DNA of 64,000 nucleotides from Haematobacter massiliensis (GTDB lineage: Bacteria > Pseudomonadota > Alphaproteobacteria > Rhodobacterales > Rhodobacteraceae). The stretch spans positions 117,326 to 181,325 of the forward strand of contig NZ_JGYG01000008.1 of assembly GCF_000740795.1 (NCBI RefSeq), given 5' to 3'. The notes beneath the pieces were generated by a model. It ran no database searches, had not been told where the DNA came from, and worked only from the letters and a program-made list of their open reading frames with translations. Positions 54,328 to 63,226 of this stretch are shown piece by piece (within the stretch, counting starts at the first letter, position 1; every line of letters starts with the position of its first letter). A program made the position numbers and the translations under genes.

Positions 54328-55503
54328 CTACTGCGACAGCGCCTGATAGACCCTGCTTTCGAACGCAATGTATCCCCCAAAGGAAGCGGGATCCCCGAAC
54401 GGCAGGATCTGCGTCGCCCAAAAACCGCCGAGGCCGTTCCTCCGGTCGATCCAGTAGAACAGGTTGGCCAGCCCAGCCCAGCCAAGCGCGCCTGCGGGAC
54501 GCCCGGTAGGCGCTTGCTCGTCATTGACCATGAAGCCATAGGCCCAGGACTTCGACTGACCCGGGAAGAACTCAGCATCATTCGAAAGCGTCGAGATGAC
54601 GCCGGGCAGCATGGTCACCTTCAGGTCGCCAAGATGGTTCTTCTCAGCCATCGCCACTGTCTCGGGGCGCAGCACCTGACCATGTTCGCCGCGGCCATCG
54701 TTCAGCCACATGCGGATGAAGCGCATGTAATCGCCCACGGTTCCGTAAAGCCCATGTCCGCCCATATGCACCTCGGGATCGGCAGGCAGTTCGAAATCTA
54801 TGGCCTCAAGTGTGCCGTCGGGTGCCCGCTGATGCATCCCTGCCAGCCGTTGACGCAGCGGGTCGGTCAGATCGAAGCTGGTCTCGGTCATGCCCAAGGG
54901 CTCAAAGATGCGCTTCCGAAAGACCTCGCCCAGCCGCTCTCCGGTAACACCTTCGATGACCTGACCCAGCCAGTCGATGTTCGAGCCGTATTCCCACTTT
55001 TCGCCGGGATCGAACAACAGCGGGGTCATCAGCGCGGCCTTCGATGCGGTTATCACGCTCGGCTGGCCCTGCTCCTCGGCAAGGCGCCTGTAGGTTTCAT
55101 TGAAGAAATCATAGCCGAATCCTGCCCGATGCAGCAGCAGATCCTTGGCCGTGATGGCGCGTTTCGGGGCGCGCAGGCGGGGTTCGCCGTCGGACTCGAA
55201 CCCGTCGATGACCTGCAACTTCCCGATCTCGGGTGCATAGCGGGCGGCAGGGGCGTCGAGATCCAGCCTCCCCTCTTCGACAAGCTGCAGTGCGGCCGTG
55301 CTGGTTATGGCCTTGGTGGTCGAGAACAGCGCAAAGACGCTGTCGGTGGTCATGGGATCAGGGCGATCAAGACGCCGCACGCCCGCAGCGCCCTCATAGA
55401 GATTGCCGTTCCGGTCGCTCACCATCGCGACCACGCCCGGAACCCCCGGCGTGGCTGAAACGGTCTGATGAAGGATGTCATCGGCATTGAAAATCTTGTT
55501 CAT
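54328..55503 (-). CDS. Serine hydrolase, family VIII esterase / beta-lactamase fold
   Basis: A 391-residue serine hydrolase of the class C beta-lactamase/EstB type. The nucleophile motif S61-T-T-K64 sits in [15 protein letters not shown], the tyrosine motif in [12 protein letters not shown], and a late [16 protein letters not shown] region supplies the third motif. There is no obvious signal peptide, so a cytoplasmic esterase is more likely than a beta-lactamase. AGGAAA precedes the ATG at 55503. Encoded 61 bp after a Baeyer-Villiger monooxygenase, it probably hydrolyses the ester or lactone that enzyme forms. Confidence 0.87.
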   Translation of the reverse strand: MNKIFNADDILHQTVSATPGVPGVVAMVSDRNGNLYEGAAGVRRLDRPDPMTTDSVFALFSTTKAITSTAALQLVEEGRLDLDAPAARYAPEIGKLQVIDGFESDGEPRLRAPKRAITAKDLLLHRAGFGYDFFNETYRRLAEEQGQPSVITASKAALMTPLLFDPGEKWEYGSNIDWLGQVIEGVTGERLGEVFRKRIFEPLGMTETSFDLTDPLRQRLAGMHQRAPDGTLEAIDFELPADPEVHMGGHGLYGTVGDYMRFIRMWLNDGRGEHGQVLRPETVAMAEKNHLGDLKVTMLPGVISTLSNDAEFFPGQSKSWAYGFMVNDEQAPTGRPAGALGWAGLANLFYWIDRRNGLGGFWATQILPFGDPASFGGYIAFESRVYQALSQ

Positions 55504-55564
55504 ATCGGTTTCCTGAACATGTGAACATCGCCCCGCCCGCGCAACCGGAGGAGCGATGACGGTG

Positions 55565-57238
55565 TCAGCTGGCTTGCTCTGCAGGGCTGTGGCCGAGGGC
55601 GAAACCTGGATAGCCGTTCGCGGCGACCTCGCTGCATTTCGCGCGATAGGTGCCGACGCCGCCGGTATAGGACAGAACCCTGCGCGGCTTTCCGGGGACA
55701 TTCGACCCGGTATACCATGAGTTCGTGCGCGATATCAGGTTCGCTTTGGCCGTTTCGTCATGATGTTCGACCCAGGCGGCCTCCCCCTCGGAGGTGGGTT
55801 CGATCACGCCCTGTTGGGTGCTCTCCAGATGCCGGATGCAGTCGCTGATCCATTCCGTCTGCTGTTGCAGGCAGGTGGTCATGTTGCACAGTGCGGCCGA
55901 CGGGGCGAGCGGTGCGCCCGTCATGAACAGATTGGGGAAGCCGTGTTTCATCATCCCGAGCGTGGTGCGGATGTCCCTGGCCCATTCCTCGCGCAGCGAG
56001 ACGCCATCGCGGCCGCGAATGTCGATCCGGCTGAGCGCGCCCGAACCCGCGTCGAAGCCCACCGCCATGATGATCACATCCAGCGGATAAACGGTGCCAT
56101 CCTCCAGCCTGATGCCTTCGGGAACGATCTCGGCGATGCCGTTGCCGCGCAGGCTGACGGCCTTGACGTTGTCGCGATGATAGACTTCAAGGTAGTTGGT
56201 TTCGAGCGGCACACGGTGGGTGCCGAAGCCATAGTCCCCGGGCTGGGGCACCAGAATGTCGATGAGCTCCGGGTCTTTCAGCCGATCCCGCATCTTCTGG
56301 CGGACGAATTCGGAGATCTCTTCGCTGACAGCCTCATCGAAGAACATCTCGGCAAAGGACGACAGCCACAGTTTCAGCGAGCCATCCGCATGGGTCTCCT
56401 CCAGGATAGCGCGTCGCTGATCCGGTGTCAGGTCGTGCCACTTATGCTCGAAGTCATATTCGAAGCCGGTGAAGGTCTTGGGCAGGTTCCGGCGCAATTC
56501 GTCCAGCCGGCCCTTGTACCACGCCGCCTCGTCCGGGCCGTATTTCGGGTTCTTCATCGGCAGGACATATTGCGGCGTGCGGACAAAGACCGTCAGCGAG
56601 GCAACCTCGGCGGCAATGGTCTGGATCACCTGGATCCCGGTGGCGCCGGTTCCGATCACCCCCACGCGCTTGCCCGCAAGGTCAAGTCCGCCGCGCGGAT
56701 AGCGTGCGGTATGCAGGATCCTGCCCTTGAAGCTCGATTGCCCGGGGAAACGGTTCTCCAGCGGGGCCGACAGCATGCCCGTGCACCCGATCAGAAAGCG
56801 TGTGTCGATCACCTCCCCCTGATCGGTGCTGACCCGCCAGACCTTACGGTCTTCGTCGAAGGTCGCGGCAGTAACCGTCGTCGAAAAGCTGATGTCACGC
56901 CGCAGGTCGAGTTTCTCGGCGATGTAATGCATCCAGCGCTCGATCTCGGGCTGTGCGGGGAAACGCTCGCTCCAGGTCCAGCCTTTGTACAGGTCTTCGT
57001 CAAAGAGGTACTGGTAGATATAGGCTTCGCTGTCGAACTTGGCGCCGGGATAGCGGTTCCAGTACCATGTGCCGCCGACATCGCCGGCCGTGTCGCAGGC
57101 ATGGGCTTTCAGACCCAGATTGCGTAATTGGTAAAGCTGATAAAGGCCCGCGACGCCTGCGCCGATCACGAGTGCATCAAGTGTCTCAGGGATGGGATTT
57201 CGATCCGCCACCGGGGCGGTCTGGTGTGAATCCAGCAT
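55565..57238 (-). CDS. Baeyer-Villiger monooxygenase
   Basis: A 557-residue type I Baeyer-Villiger monooxygenase, inserting oxygen next to a ketone with NADPH and O2 to give an ester or lactone. Two nucleotide motifs flank the family fingerprint: GAGVAG at 26-31 and GTGATG at 196-201, with [12 protein letters not shown] at 170-181 (F-x-G-x-x-x-H-T-x-x-Y-P). The aromatic-rich [20 protein letters not shown] stretch is typical of cyclohexanone-type enzymes. Same strand as, and between, an AraC activator and an esterase, so the three probably form one regulated ketone-cleavage unit. The ketone is unknown. Confidence 0.93.
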   Translation of the reverse strand: MLDSHQTAPVADRNPIPETLDALVIGAGVAGLYQLYQLRNLGLKAHACDTAGDVGGTWYWNRYPGAKFDSEAYIYQYLFDEDLYKGWTWSERFPAQPEIERWMHYIAEKLDLRRDISFSTTVTAATFDEDRKVWRVSTDQGEVIDTRFLIGCTGMLSAPLENRFPGQSSFKGRILHTARYPRGGLDLAGKRVGVIGTGATGIQVIQTIAAEVASLTVFVRTPQYVLPMKNPKYGPDEAAWYKGRLDELRRNLPKTFTGFEYDFEHKWHDLTPDQRRAILEETHADGSLKLWLSSFAEMFFDEAVSEEISEFVRQKMRDRLKDPELIDILVPQPGDYGFGTHRVPLETNYLEVYHRDNVKAVSLRGNGIAEIVPEGIRLEDGTVYPLDVIIMAVGFDAGSGALSRIDIRGRDGVSLREEWARDIRTTLGMMKHGFPNLFMTGAPLAPSAALCNMTTCLQQQTEWISDCIRHLESTQQGVIEPTSEGEAAWVEHHDETAKANLISRTNSWYTGSNVPGKPRRVLSYTGGVGTYRAKCSEVAANGYPGFALGHSPAEQAS

Positions 57239-57396
57239 GGGTTCCTCCTCGATATTCTGACCGTCTCCCTACGGTCGAAGTCGGGCCGTTGCGCGGAACC
57301 TCCCAATTCCGATGCGCATTGCCCAGGACGCCAAGCTTAGCAAACCGGCTGATCCGGTCTTGAACATCTGCAAGCGATTTTTTGAAGGATCCGCAG

Positions 57397-58302
57397 TCAG
57401 GAACGCGACTTGCGCAATTGCGCCGGCGTCGTGTCGAGCGCCTTTCGCAGCATCCGCGTCATGTGGGCCTGATCCGAAAAACCGCAGGCGGTTGCGACCG
57501 CCTTGATCGGCAGATCGCTTTTGCAAAGCAGGTCAGAGGCTTGCGAGACCCGCTTTTCCTGCACATAGGCATAGGTTGATTTGCCGACGGTTTGCCGCAG
57601 CCGGAGGTTCAGCGCCCAAACGCCTATGCCAAGGCTTTCGGCCAGACGTTCAAGCGTAAGCCCCGTGGCAAGCTCTGCGCGGATACATTCATCCAGCCGC
57701 CGCATCTCGCTCTCCGAGAACGCATGTTTGGTTTTGCCGGATTTCTGGGTGATCGACGCATAGTTGCGTAGCAGATGAACGGCGAGCTGTATGCTCAGCG
57801 CCTCGGCATATAGCGGGCCGGCCTCCCCGTTCTGCGCGGCCTCCTGCGTCAGTTGATCGGCCACATGGCTGATCACCGGATCATTGCCCTGAAGAACATC
57901 ATGGAGACAGATCACGGCAACCTCGCCATCGCAGATGTCACGGGCAACGCGGGCCATCAGGTCATTGCTCAGGTAGACATGGGCGACGTGCAGCCCCTCG
58001 GTCCAGTTCCACTGGGACTGCATGGCCCGGGACAGCAGCGAGAAATCACCGGGGCCACACTGGGTTCGGGTCCATCGCCCGTCGAATTCACGATCCATCG
58101 GCGTCTGTCCCTGCCGATACTGAACGACCAGGAAGTCGTCCATCGGCGGTATCAGCACATCCTGCCCGTTATAGAGAAAGCTGCGCTGCGCCACGCCCTT
58201 CCAACCCAAGCCCCGGCTTTCCACGACCGTCTCTCCGGGCACCCAGACCGGCAGCTCATCAGCATGGATCAGATGATCGGCCACAGGTTGCCTCCGGTTC
58301 AT
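57397..58302 (-). CDS. AraC-family transcriptional regulator of the monooxygenase cassette
   Basis: A 301-residue AraC/XylS-type activator. Residues 1-190 form the AraC-binding-domain-2-like sensor, and the C-terminal part holds two helix-turn-helix units (LTLERLAESLGIGVWALNLR and KAVATACGFSDQAHMTRMLR). The start is placed at the ATG at 58302, though its ribosome site is weak; an ATG 11 codons earlier is possible. AraC-type activators (for example ChnR) commonly control ketone monooxygenase operons, and this gene lies 158 bp upstream of the monooxygenase on the same strand. Confidence 0.87.
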   Translation of the reverse strand: MNRRQPVADHLIHADELPVWVPGETVVESRGLGWKGVAQRSFLYNGQDVLIPPMDDFLVVQYRQGQTPMDREFDGRWTRTQCGPGDFSLLSRAMQSQWNWTEGLHVAHVYLSNDLMARVARDICDGEVAVICLHDVLQGNDPVISHVADQLTQEAAQNGEAGPLYAEALSIQLAVHLLRNYASITQKSGKTKHAFSESEMRRLDECIRAELATGLTLERLAESLGIGVWALNLRLRQTVGKSTYAYVQEKRVSQASDLLCKSDLPIKAVATACGFSDQAHMTRMLRKALDTTPAQLRKSRS

Positions 58303-58390
58303 CAACACCAAACACCGGGATGAGGGCCTCCGCATCTGCAGATCAGGTTACGCGGAGAAGCCAGACTCACCCGCAAGACTAGGTAGGGAG

Positions 58391-58582
58391 TCATTTTATC
58401 ACAATACGACTTTCGCACAGGCATCTTTGAGATGCACAGGCTACGTCATGGAAGCCCGCTGCCTTGAGCCACGTCGCCGCGCTGATGGCGTGACGCCGGC
58501 AGATGTCATCTGCCTTGGCGCCGGCCTCGTGCTCCTTCAGCACGCCGATCACCTGCTCGTCGCTGAAACGCTTGTGCTTCAT
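58391..58582 (-). pseudogene. IS3-family OrfA, N-terminal remnant
   Basis: Begins MKHKRFSDEQVIGVLKEHEA and continues GAKADDICRRHAISAATW, the helix-turn-helix start of an IS3-group OrfA. Similarity ends abruptly at AATW, after which the frame runs through unrelated sequence to a stop. It forms the right flank of the Baeyer-Villiger cassette; the IS3 piece at 53.3 kb may be from a related element. Confidence 0.75.
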
Positions 58583-59103
58583 TGGCTCTTCCTCCTCGTC
58601 GGTCTAAGGGCGGAAAATCCCAGCGCGCAATGGTCTGAATATCGGGGGAAAGGTAAGCAGGAGTTTCGATTGGTAACAATGATCACATGTAGCAATTTGA
58701 CAGGAGCGGTGTCGGAGACGGAGTTGGCGCCAGGCTTGATCAGACGAACTGAATTTGCTGCATTTCGACCGGATACCTGGGCGCCCAGCGAGTTGTTTTT
58801 GCGGCCGTCTGGGGTGTTTGTGAGGCAAGAAGATAATGATCATGGCGGCCTCAAGCCTGCGAAGACGCCACGAGATGGCACGAGGCTTCGCGGGCAAGAA
58901 AAAGCTGCTGATTTGGAGAAATCCAGCCAGCAGCCTCATCCCTGTAATAGTTAGCCCAGGCGCGATCTATGCAGCGCGTTTCATGGATTACCGTGGGAAA
59001 GACGGAACTTCTGATACATGCCACAGGAAAAACCGTCCTTGGCCATAACTTCAATCTTTCTTACCGGAACTGACAGCCATGCATCGCTCGATGCCGGGGC
59101 TAT
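58583..59103. other. No recognisable gene
   Basis: About 520 bp of lower GC content between the IS3 remnant and the LysR gene. Small open frames exist on both strands (one near 58840-59040 includes RGFAGKKKLLIWRNPASSLI), but no family was recognised and no ribosome site stands out. Possibly degenerate mobile DNA. Confidence 0.35.
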
Positions 59104-59976
59104 TCAGCCCTTGGTCACGTCCAAGGCTATATCGAAGAAGGCGTTTACGAGCTTGCCTGCTCGTCGTTCCCGCAGACAGATCAACGCCTCATCCATGATC
59201 ATTGGCATCCGGCTACGGATCGGGAGGAGGACGAGCCGGTCGTCCTTGCCAAACTCAGCCGCAGAAACAAAGCCGACGCCCGCACCAGAGGCGACAATTT
59301 CGCGCACAGCCTCTCTTCCTTCCGCCTCGATTGCGGCTTCCATATCAAAACCCTCCGCGCGCGCCGCTTCCTCCAGCTTGCGGCGTGTCTTTGAACCCCG
59401 TTCGCGCAAGACGAGAGGTTCTGCCAACAAATCAACGAAATCGACGGACGCACGCCCTGCAAGACGATGCTGACGCGGCACGAAAGCGGAGATCGGCGTG
59501 GCATTGAGGTGAACGGTTTCGAAGTCGCGAGAGGCGGGCAACTCTCCCAAGATACCGATATCGGCGTCATAGGCCTGCAGCCGGTCCATCACCGTCTGAG
59601 TGTTCCCCGCGTCAACGGTGACCTTCACGCCTGGATACTTCTCTCGGAAGCGCGCGAGGATGTGGAGCAGATGATGGGCGCTGTCGGCCACGATGCGCAG
59701 CCTCCCGGCGCGCAACGCCCTACTCTCTGAGAGAAGGTCCATGGCCTGCTGTTCACAGTCGAACATCCGCCGCGTGATCTCCAGCAGCCGTTCGCCGGCA
59801 GTGGTCAGGATCACCTGCTTCTTCTGCCGGTTGAAGAGAAGGATGTCATATTCCTCCTCCAGCTTGCGCACCTGATCGGAGATCGCTGGCTGGGTGAGGA
59901 ACAGCTGCTCGGCCGCCCGCGAGAAACCTCCGCAGATGGCAACATAGTGAAAGGCGCGCAGCTGCACGTAACGCAT
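59104..59976 (-). CDS. LysR-family regulator of phosphonate (AEP) catabolism
   Basis: A 290-residue LysR regulator. The helix-turn-helix is in AFHYVAICGGFSRAAEQLFL and TQPAISDQVRKLEEEYDILL, followed by a two-lobed effector domain (RLRIVADSAHHLLHILARFR). The ATG at 59976 gives the normal LysR length and N-terminus MRYVQLRAF; an in-frame TTG ten codons earlier is less likely. It is transcribed away from phnW/phnX and shares a 14-base motif with the phnW promoter region, so it likely activates those genes in response to 2-aminoethylphosphonate or a product. Unrelated genes now lie between. Confidence 0.87.
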   Translation of the reverse strand: MRYVQLRAFHYVAICGGFSRAAEQLFLTQPAISDQVRKLEEEYDILLFNRQKKQVILTTAGERLLEITRRMFDCEQQAMDLLSESRALRAGRLRIVADSAHHLLHILARFREKYPGVKVTVDAGNTQTVMDRLQAYDADIGILGELPASRDFETVHLNATPISAFVPRQHRLAGRASVDFVDLLAEPLVLRERGSKTRRKLEEAARAEGFDMEAAIEAEGREAVREIVASGAGVGFVSAAEFGKDDRLVLLPIRSRMPMIMDEALICLRERRAGKLVNAFFDIALDVTKG

Positions 59977-60005
59977 ATCATCAACCTGGTTGATATTTTC
60001 ACTCA

Positions 60006-60019
60006 AATTAACGATTTTA
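60006..60019 (+). promoter_or_regulatory. TAACGATT motif copy upstream of the LysR gene
   Basis: The 14 bases AATTAACGATTTTA occur here, 30 bp upstream of the regulator's ATG, and again exactly at 61929-61942 upstream of phnW, in the same orientation. This is either a shared LysR operator or the duplicated edge of an insertion. Confidence 0.55.
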
Positions 60020-60045
60020 GTGATATATTACTGCCGACTTCCACA

Positions 60046-60065
60046 CCAGCCGCTTCTGCGGCTGG
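60046..60065. other. Perfect 8-bp hairpin
   Basis: CCAGCCGC and GCGGCTGG pair around TTCT. It lies at the left end of the block of small genes that separates the LysR gene from phnW, beyond the end of the minus-strand gene pair. No T-run adjoins it on either strand, so it is a candidate terminator stem or element-end structure only. Confidence 0.4.
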
Positions 60066-60126
60066 AAACGCCTGATGACCCCCGTTCTGATCGTCCGTCA
60101 CGTCGCCCCCCGTTGCTGCAGTCCGG

Positions 60127-60309
60127 TCACTTCATCCGGAAGGGCGTCGAGCACAGCCCGTGTGCCACCCGGTCATTGAACGGGTTCAGCGTGTCGGGAA
60201 TGGCAAAGCGCCGGGCCAGCTCTGCGGCGAACTCCGCCGGGGACAGCGGGGCTTCTGATACCGCCGGGGTTTCCAGGGCGATGACAGGCGGCGGGGTCAG
60301 GGCATTCAT
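60127..60309 (-). CDS. Small hypothetical protein (60 residues)
   Basis: A 60-residue protein starting MNALTPPPVIALETPAV, proline-rich at first and then helical (FAAELARRFAIPDTLNPF). The family is not recognised. Its start overlaps the upstream small gene by ATGA, which supports both as real and coupled. The style (short, paired, no known domain) is like prophage or mobile-element accessory genes, but no phage hallmark gene is present. Confidence 0.55.
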   Translation of the reverse strand: MNALTPPPVIALETPAVSEAPLSPAEFAAELARRFAIPDTLNPFNDRVAHGLCSTPFRMK

Positions 60310-60575
60310 GCGCCGTCCTCCTGCGAGCCCGTCCCCAGGGCAGCGGCCTGGGCGAAATGCTGGTTCAGCAGCGTGACGATGAGCCTGCCCGTCGCATGCT
60401 GGACATCGAGGGCGGCGGTGACAGGCAGCCCCAGGGCAGTGGCGCCCTTGCCGGTCAGATGGCCCCAGCCGCGCAGCATCGAGACCATCACTTCGCCTTC
60501 CGTTTCCCCCTGTCCCCAGATGGTTCTGGTTTCGGGGCAGTAGCGATAGGGGGCTGTGGCAATGAGCGGTTGCAT
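60306..60575 (-). CDS. Small hypothetical protein (89 residues)
   Basis: An 89-residue protein starting MQPLIATAPYRYCPETRTIW. A GGAG seven bases before the ATG at 60575 fixes the start over an ATG four codons earlier, which has no ribosome site. It contains EVMVSMLRGWGHLTGKGATA and a helical end; no family recognised and no membrane segment. Coupled by ATGA to the 60-residue gene downstream, and divergent from the lipoprotein gene across a 130-bp gap holding a CAGA repeat. Confidence 0.55.
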   Translation of the reverse strand: MQPLIATAPYRYCPETRTIWGQGETEGEVMVSMLRGWGHLTGKGATALGLPVTAALDVQHATGRLIVTLLNQHFAQAAALGTGSQEDGA

Positions 60576-60659
60576 GGAAAACTCCATTCAAGGGGAAATA
60601 TTCAAAAAACACCTTCGCGCTTGTCGTCCGGGATTTTGTCGCGCTAAGCGGGAACCAGA

Positions 60660-60691
<32 letters not shown>

Positions 60692-60704
60692 CGGGAGACG
60701 GACG

Positions 60705-61142
60705 ATGAGGGTGTGTGGATGGCTCGGGATCGGACTGGTTCTGGGGGCTTGTGCTGCCCCGAAACCGCTCCCACCCAGGACACTCGAGGAACTCAGGCCC
60801 TGGGTGGAATCACATTATGTGGCCCAGGCCTGCATCGAGAAGGACATGATCCGGTTTGTCCCGGAAACGCAGGCCTATATACGGAATTTGGAAAAAGGCA
60901 TGTATGCCCGCAATACGTCCGCCGATGTCCAGGTTGTCCTCGACAGGATAAACGTGGAGCCATATCGCGGGGGGAATGTATCCGCCGCCATGTGCCGGAA
61001 GACCGATGCGCAAGCCGCTTACGAAGCACAGAAAAGACAAGCAGAGGAACAGGCCAGACAGGCTGCGGCTGCCAGAGCAGCCGCTCAGCCGCAGCCCGTT
61101 TCCTGTCAGAGCTATGCCACAGGCGCGACATATTGCTGGTGA
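60705..61142 (+). CDS. Small putative lipoprotein
   Basis: A 145-residue protein. The N-terminus MRVCGWLGIGLVLGACAAP is a lipoprotein signal with lipobox LGAC (Cys16). The middle is a compact helical region with two cysteines (QACIEKD and AAMCRKTD). The end is alanine/glutamine-rich with coiled character (EAQKRQAEEQARQAAAARAA), finishing QSYATGATYCW. No family recognised. GGGAGACGGACG precedes the ATG. Probably anchored in the outer or inner membrane; it might belong to a phage lysis or plasmid exclusion group, but nothing nearby proves this. Confidence 0.65.
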   Translation: MRVCGWLGIGLVLGACAAPKPLPPRTLEELRPWVESHYVAQACIEKDMIRFVPETQAYIRNLEKGMYARNTSADVQVVLDRINVEPYRGGNVSAAMCRKTDAQAAYEAQKRQAEEQARQAAAARAAAQPQPVSCQSYATGATYCW

Positions 61143-61244
61143 TGCGCGCGGGGGTTACCGGCGGACCTTGATAAAAAATACCTCGCCCTGCCTTGCGCAG
61201 GAGCCACCGCGGTCGGACAGGACGAGGGATCAGCCCCACCAGGA

Positions 61245-61421
61245 TCAGTGGGGTTTGCTTGGTGCCTCGGGGCAGTTGGCATAAAGGAGCGGAGAGGCTG
61301 CCAACTCGCGCAGGAGCTGGCGTGCGAAGGTCTCCAGCAGTGGACATGCCTCGGCCGGGAGAGCCTCCAGGAGCTCCTGTGTGAGGCTCTCCGGGGCATC
61401 CTCCGCCACGGCGGAGAGCAC
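61245..61421 (-). CDS. Possible small protein, 58 residues, GTG start
   Basis: The frame reads MLSAVAEDAPESLTQELLEA then LPAEACPLLETFARQLLREL and stops at 61245. It has helical, coding-like composition that the overlapping frames lack, and it stays open upstream of the GTG for about 25 more codons without a start codon. It may be a short real gene or the 3' end of a broken one. No family recognised. Confidence 0.3.
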   Translation of the reverse strand: MLSAVAEDAPESLTQELLEALPAEACPLLETFARQLLRELAASPLLYANCPEAPSKPH

Positions 61422-61901
61422 CTGAGCCAGTTCCGCGGGATGTGCCTGGAGAGCCTTGCCGATGGCACTGCCCTTGTGTCCACCTCCGCCGATTCCCGGT
61501 CACGCTGGTCCGCGAGTTTTCGATGGCATGGCGACCTGATTGCAAAACGCTGCTCCCGCTTACCGAAGCACGACGTCGGGATCAATTGAAGTTGTCGGAC
61601 GCAGGGCGCGCGGTGACCGCGGAACCGCACAACTGTCTTCGAGGAAATGTACCACTGAATGTCATCGCGCCGGGGTACGTCAAAAGCGCTGGTCCGGAAG
61701 AGAGACGTTTCCCGGCGGATCAAGCCGTGAGCGTGATCTTGCGAAGCTTCAGATGGGGCGGTCCGACGGCATGGGGCGTCAACGACCCGCCCCTTTAAAT
61801 TCTTACAGGTTTCAAGGAATCGACTTTCTGATTGTAACGACAGCCTATCCAACCTGAACCGTTCTGGACTAATGCGCGCTTCCCGGCTTCTCGAAACATT
61901 C
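61422..61901. other. No recognisable gene
   Basis: About 480 bp upstream of the phnW promoter region. A plus-strand frame contains NVIAPGYVKSAG, which superficially resembles an SDR fragment, but the flanks do not agree. Nothing else is supported. Confidence 0.35.
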
Positions 61902-61942
61902 TAACGATTCTAATTATGATAGGATATGAATTAACGATTTTA
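61902..61942 (+). promoter_or_regulatory. Tandem TAACGATT sites upstream of phnW
   Basis: TAACGATTCTA at 61902-61912 and TAACGATTTTA at 61932-61942 start exactly 30 bp apart, about three helical turns, in an AT-rich stretch 55-95 bp before phnW. A third copy lies upstream of the LysR gene. The spacing suits side-by-side binding by a LysR-type activator. Confidence 0.6.
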
Positions 61943-61997
61943 CGAATGATGTAATCCGATGGATTGTCGCGTCATCACGCCGTATCGCGAGGATGGA

Positions 61998-63203
61998 ATG
62001 GCCGACGCGCTTTCGCTGAACCCACTGCCCGCCCCCAAGCTTGGCGAGCCTTATCTGCTGACCCCAGGCCCCTTGACCACCGCCTATTCGGTCAAGGAAG
62101 CCATGCTGCGCGACTGGGGCTCATGGGACGCAGACTTTCGGGGCATGACTGCCGCGCTCACCCAAAAGCTCCTTGCGATTGCTGGCGACGTTGCCGGAGA
62201 GTACGCCTGCGTTCCGATGCAAGGCTCTGGCAGCTTTTCGGTGGAAGCCATGCTGGGCACCTTCGTCCCGCGCGACGGCAAGGTTCTGGTTCTCGCGAAT
62301 GGCGCATATGGCCTGCGCGCCGCGGAAACCCTGCGCTATCTCGGTCGTGCCTATACCCTGATCGACAAGGGCGACTACATGCCTCCGAGGGGGACCGAAG
62401 TCGCAGCTGCGCTGGTGACTGACCCCGCGATCACCCATGTCATAGCCATTCACTGCGAAACCTCCTCCGGGATCCTGAACCCGATCGGGGAGATCGCGGA
62501 GGCGGTGCGCAGCGCGGGTCGCAAGCTCTTTATCGACTCGATGAGCGCTTTTGGCGCCGTTGATCTGGATGTGACCCGCATTCCCTATGAGGCGATGGTC
62601 TCCTCTGCCAACAAATGCATCGAAGGTGTGCCGGGCTTCGGCTTCGTCATTGCTCGCAAATCGGCGCTGGAAGCGGCGAAGGGCAATTGCCACTCTCTCT
62701 CGCTCGATCTCCATGCGCAGTGGGCCTATATGCAGAAGTCCGGCCAGTGGCGCTTTACTCCGCCAACCCACGTGGTCGCGGCCTTTCTCGAAGCGCTGCG
62801 CCTGCACGAGGTTGAAGGCGGCGTCGCAGGCCGCGGCAAACGTTACACCCGAAACCGCGACGTGATGGTCGCAGGCATGCGGGATTTGGGGTTTGAGACA
62901 CTGCTGGATGATCTGTGGCTCTCACCGATCATCGTTACGTTTTTCTGCCCCGCGGACCCGGCCTTCAGCTTCACCCGCTTCTATGAACTGATGAAGGAAC
63001 GGGGGTTCATCATCTATCCGGGCAAGCTCACCGTAGTCGATTCCTTCCGTGTCGGCTGCATCGGCCGGATGGATGAGCATGTCATGCGCCGCGTGGTGCA
63101 GGCTGCGGCCTCCGCGCTGACGGAGATGGGCGTTGCCTCGGGCACTCCGCCCGCCGCGGCGCTCGAAGAGCGCGCGAAACTTGCTCCCTCGAACGCACAC
63201 TAG
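61998..63203 (+). CDS. phnW: 2-aminoethylphosphonate:pyruvate transaminase
   Basis: A 401-residue class V PLP aminotransferase, converting 2-aminoethylphosphonate and pyruvate to phosphonoacetaldehyde and alanine. The PLP lysine is K206 in SSANKCIEG, and D180 lies in [21 protein letters not shown] at the start and [17 protein letters not shown] are typical of PhnW. The start is placed at 61998, five bases after GAGG; the frame is open 13 codons earlier. It is followed 23 bp later by phnX, giving the classical two-step pathway to acetaldehyde and phosphate. Confidence 0.93.
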   Translation: MADALSLNPLPAPKLGEPYLLTPGPLTTAYSVKEAMLRDWGSWDADFRGMTAALTQKLLAIAGDVAGEYACVPMQGSGSFSVEAMLGTFVPRDGKVLVLANGAYGLRAAETLRYLGRAYTLIDKGDYMPPRGTEVAAALVTDPAITHVIAIHCETSSGILNPIGEIAEAVRSAGRKLFIDSMSAFGAVDLDVTRIPYEAMVSSANKCIEGVPGFGFVIARKSALEAAKGNCHSLSLDLHAQWAYMQKSGQWRFTPPTHVVAAFLEALRLHEVEGGVAGRGKRYTRNRDVMVAGMRDLGFETLLDDLWLSPIIVTFFCPADPAFSFTRFYELMKERGFIIYPGKLTVVDSFRVGCIGRMDEHVMRRVVQAAASALTEMGVASGTPPAAALEERAKLAPSNAH

Positions 63204-63226
63204 ACATCAGAGAGAGACGCCGCAAA

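Noticed and set aside
61610..61800. Possible short-chain dehydrogenase fragment around NVIAPGYVKSAG
   Set aside because: Only a dozen residues agree with the family and the flanking sequence does not continue in any frame.
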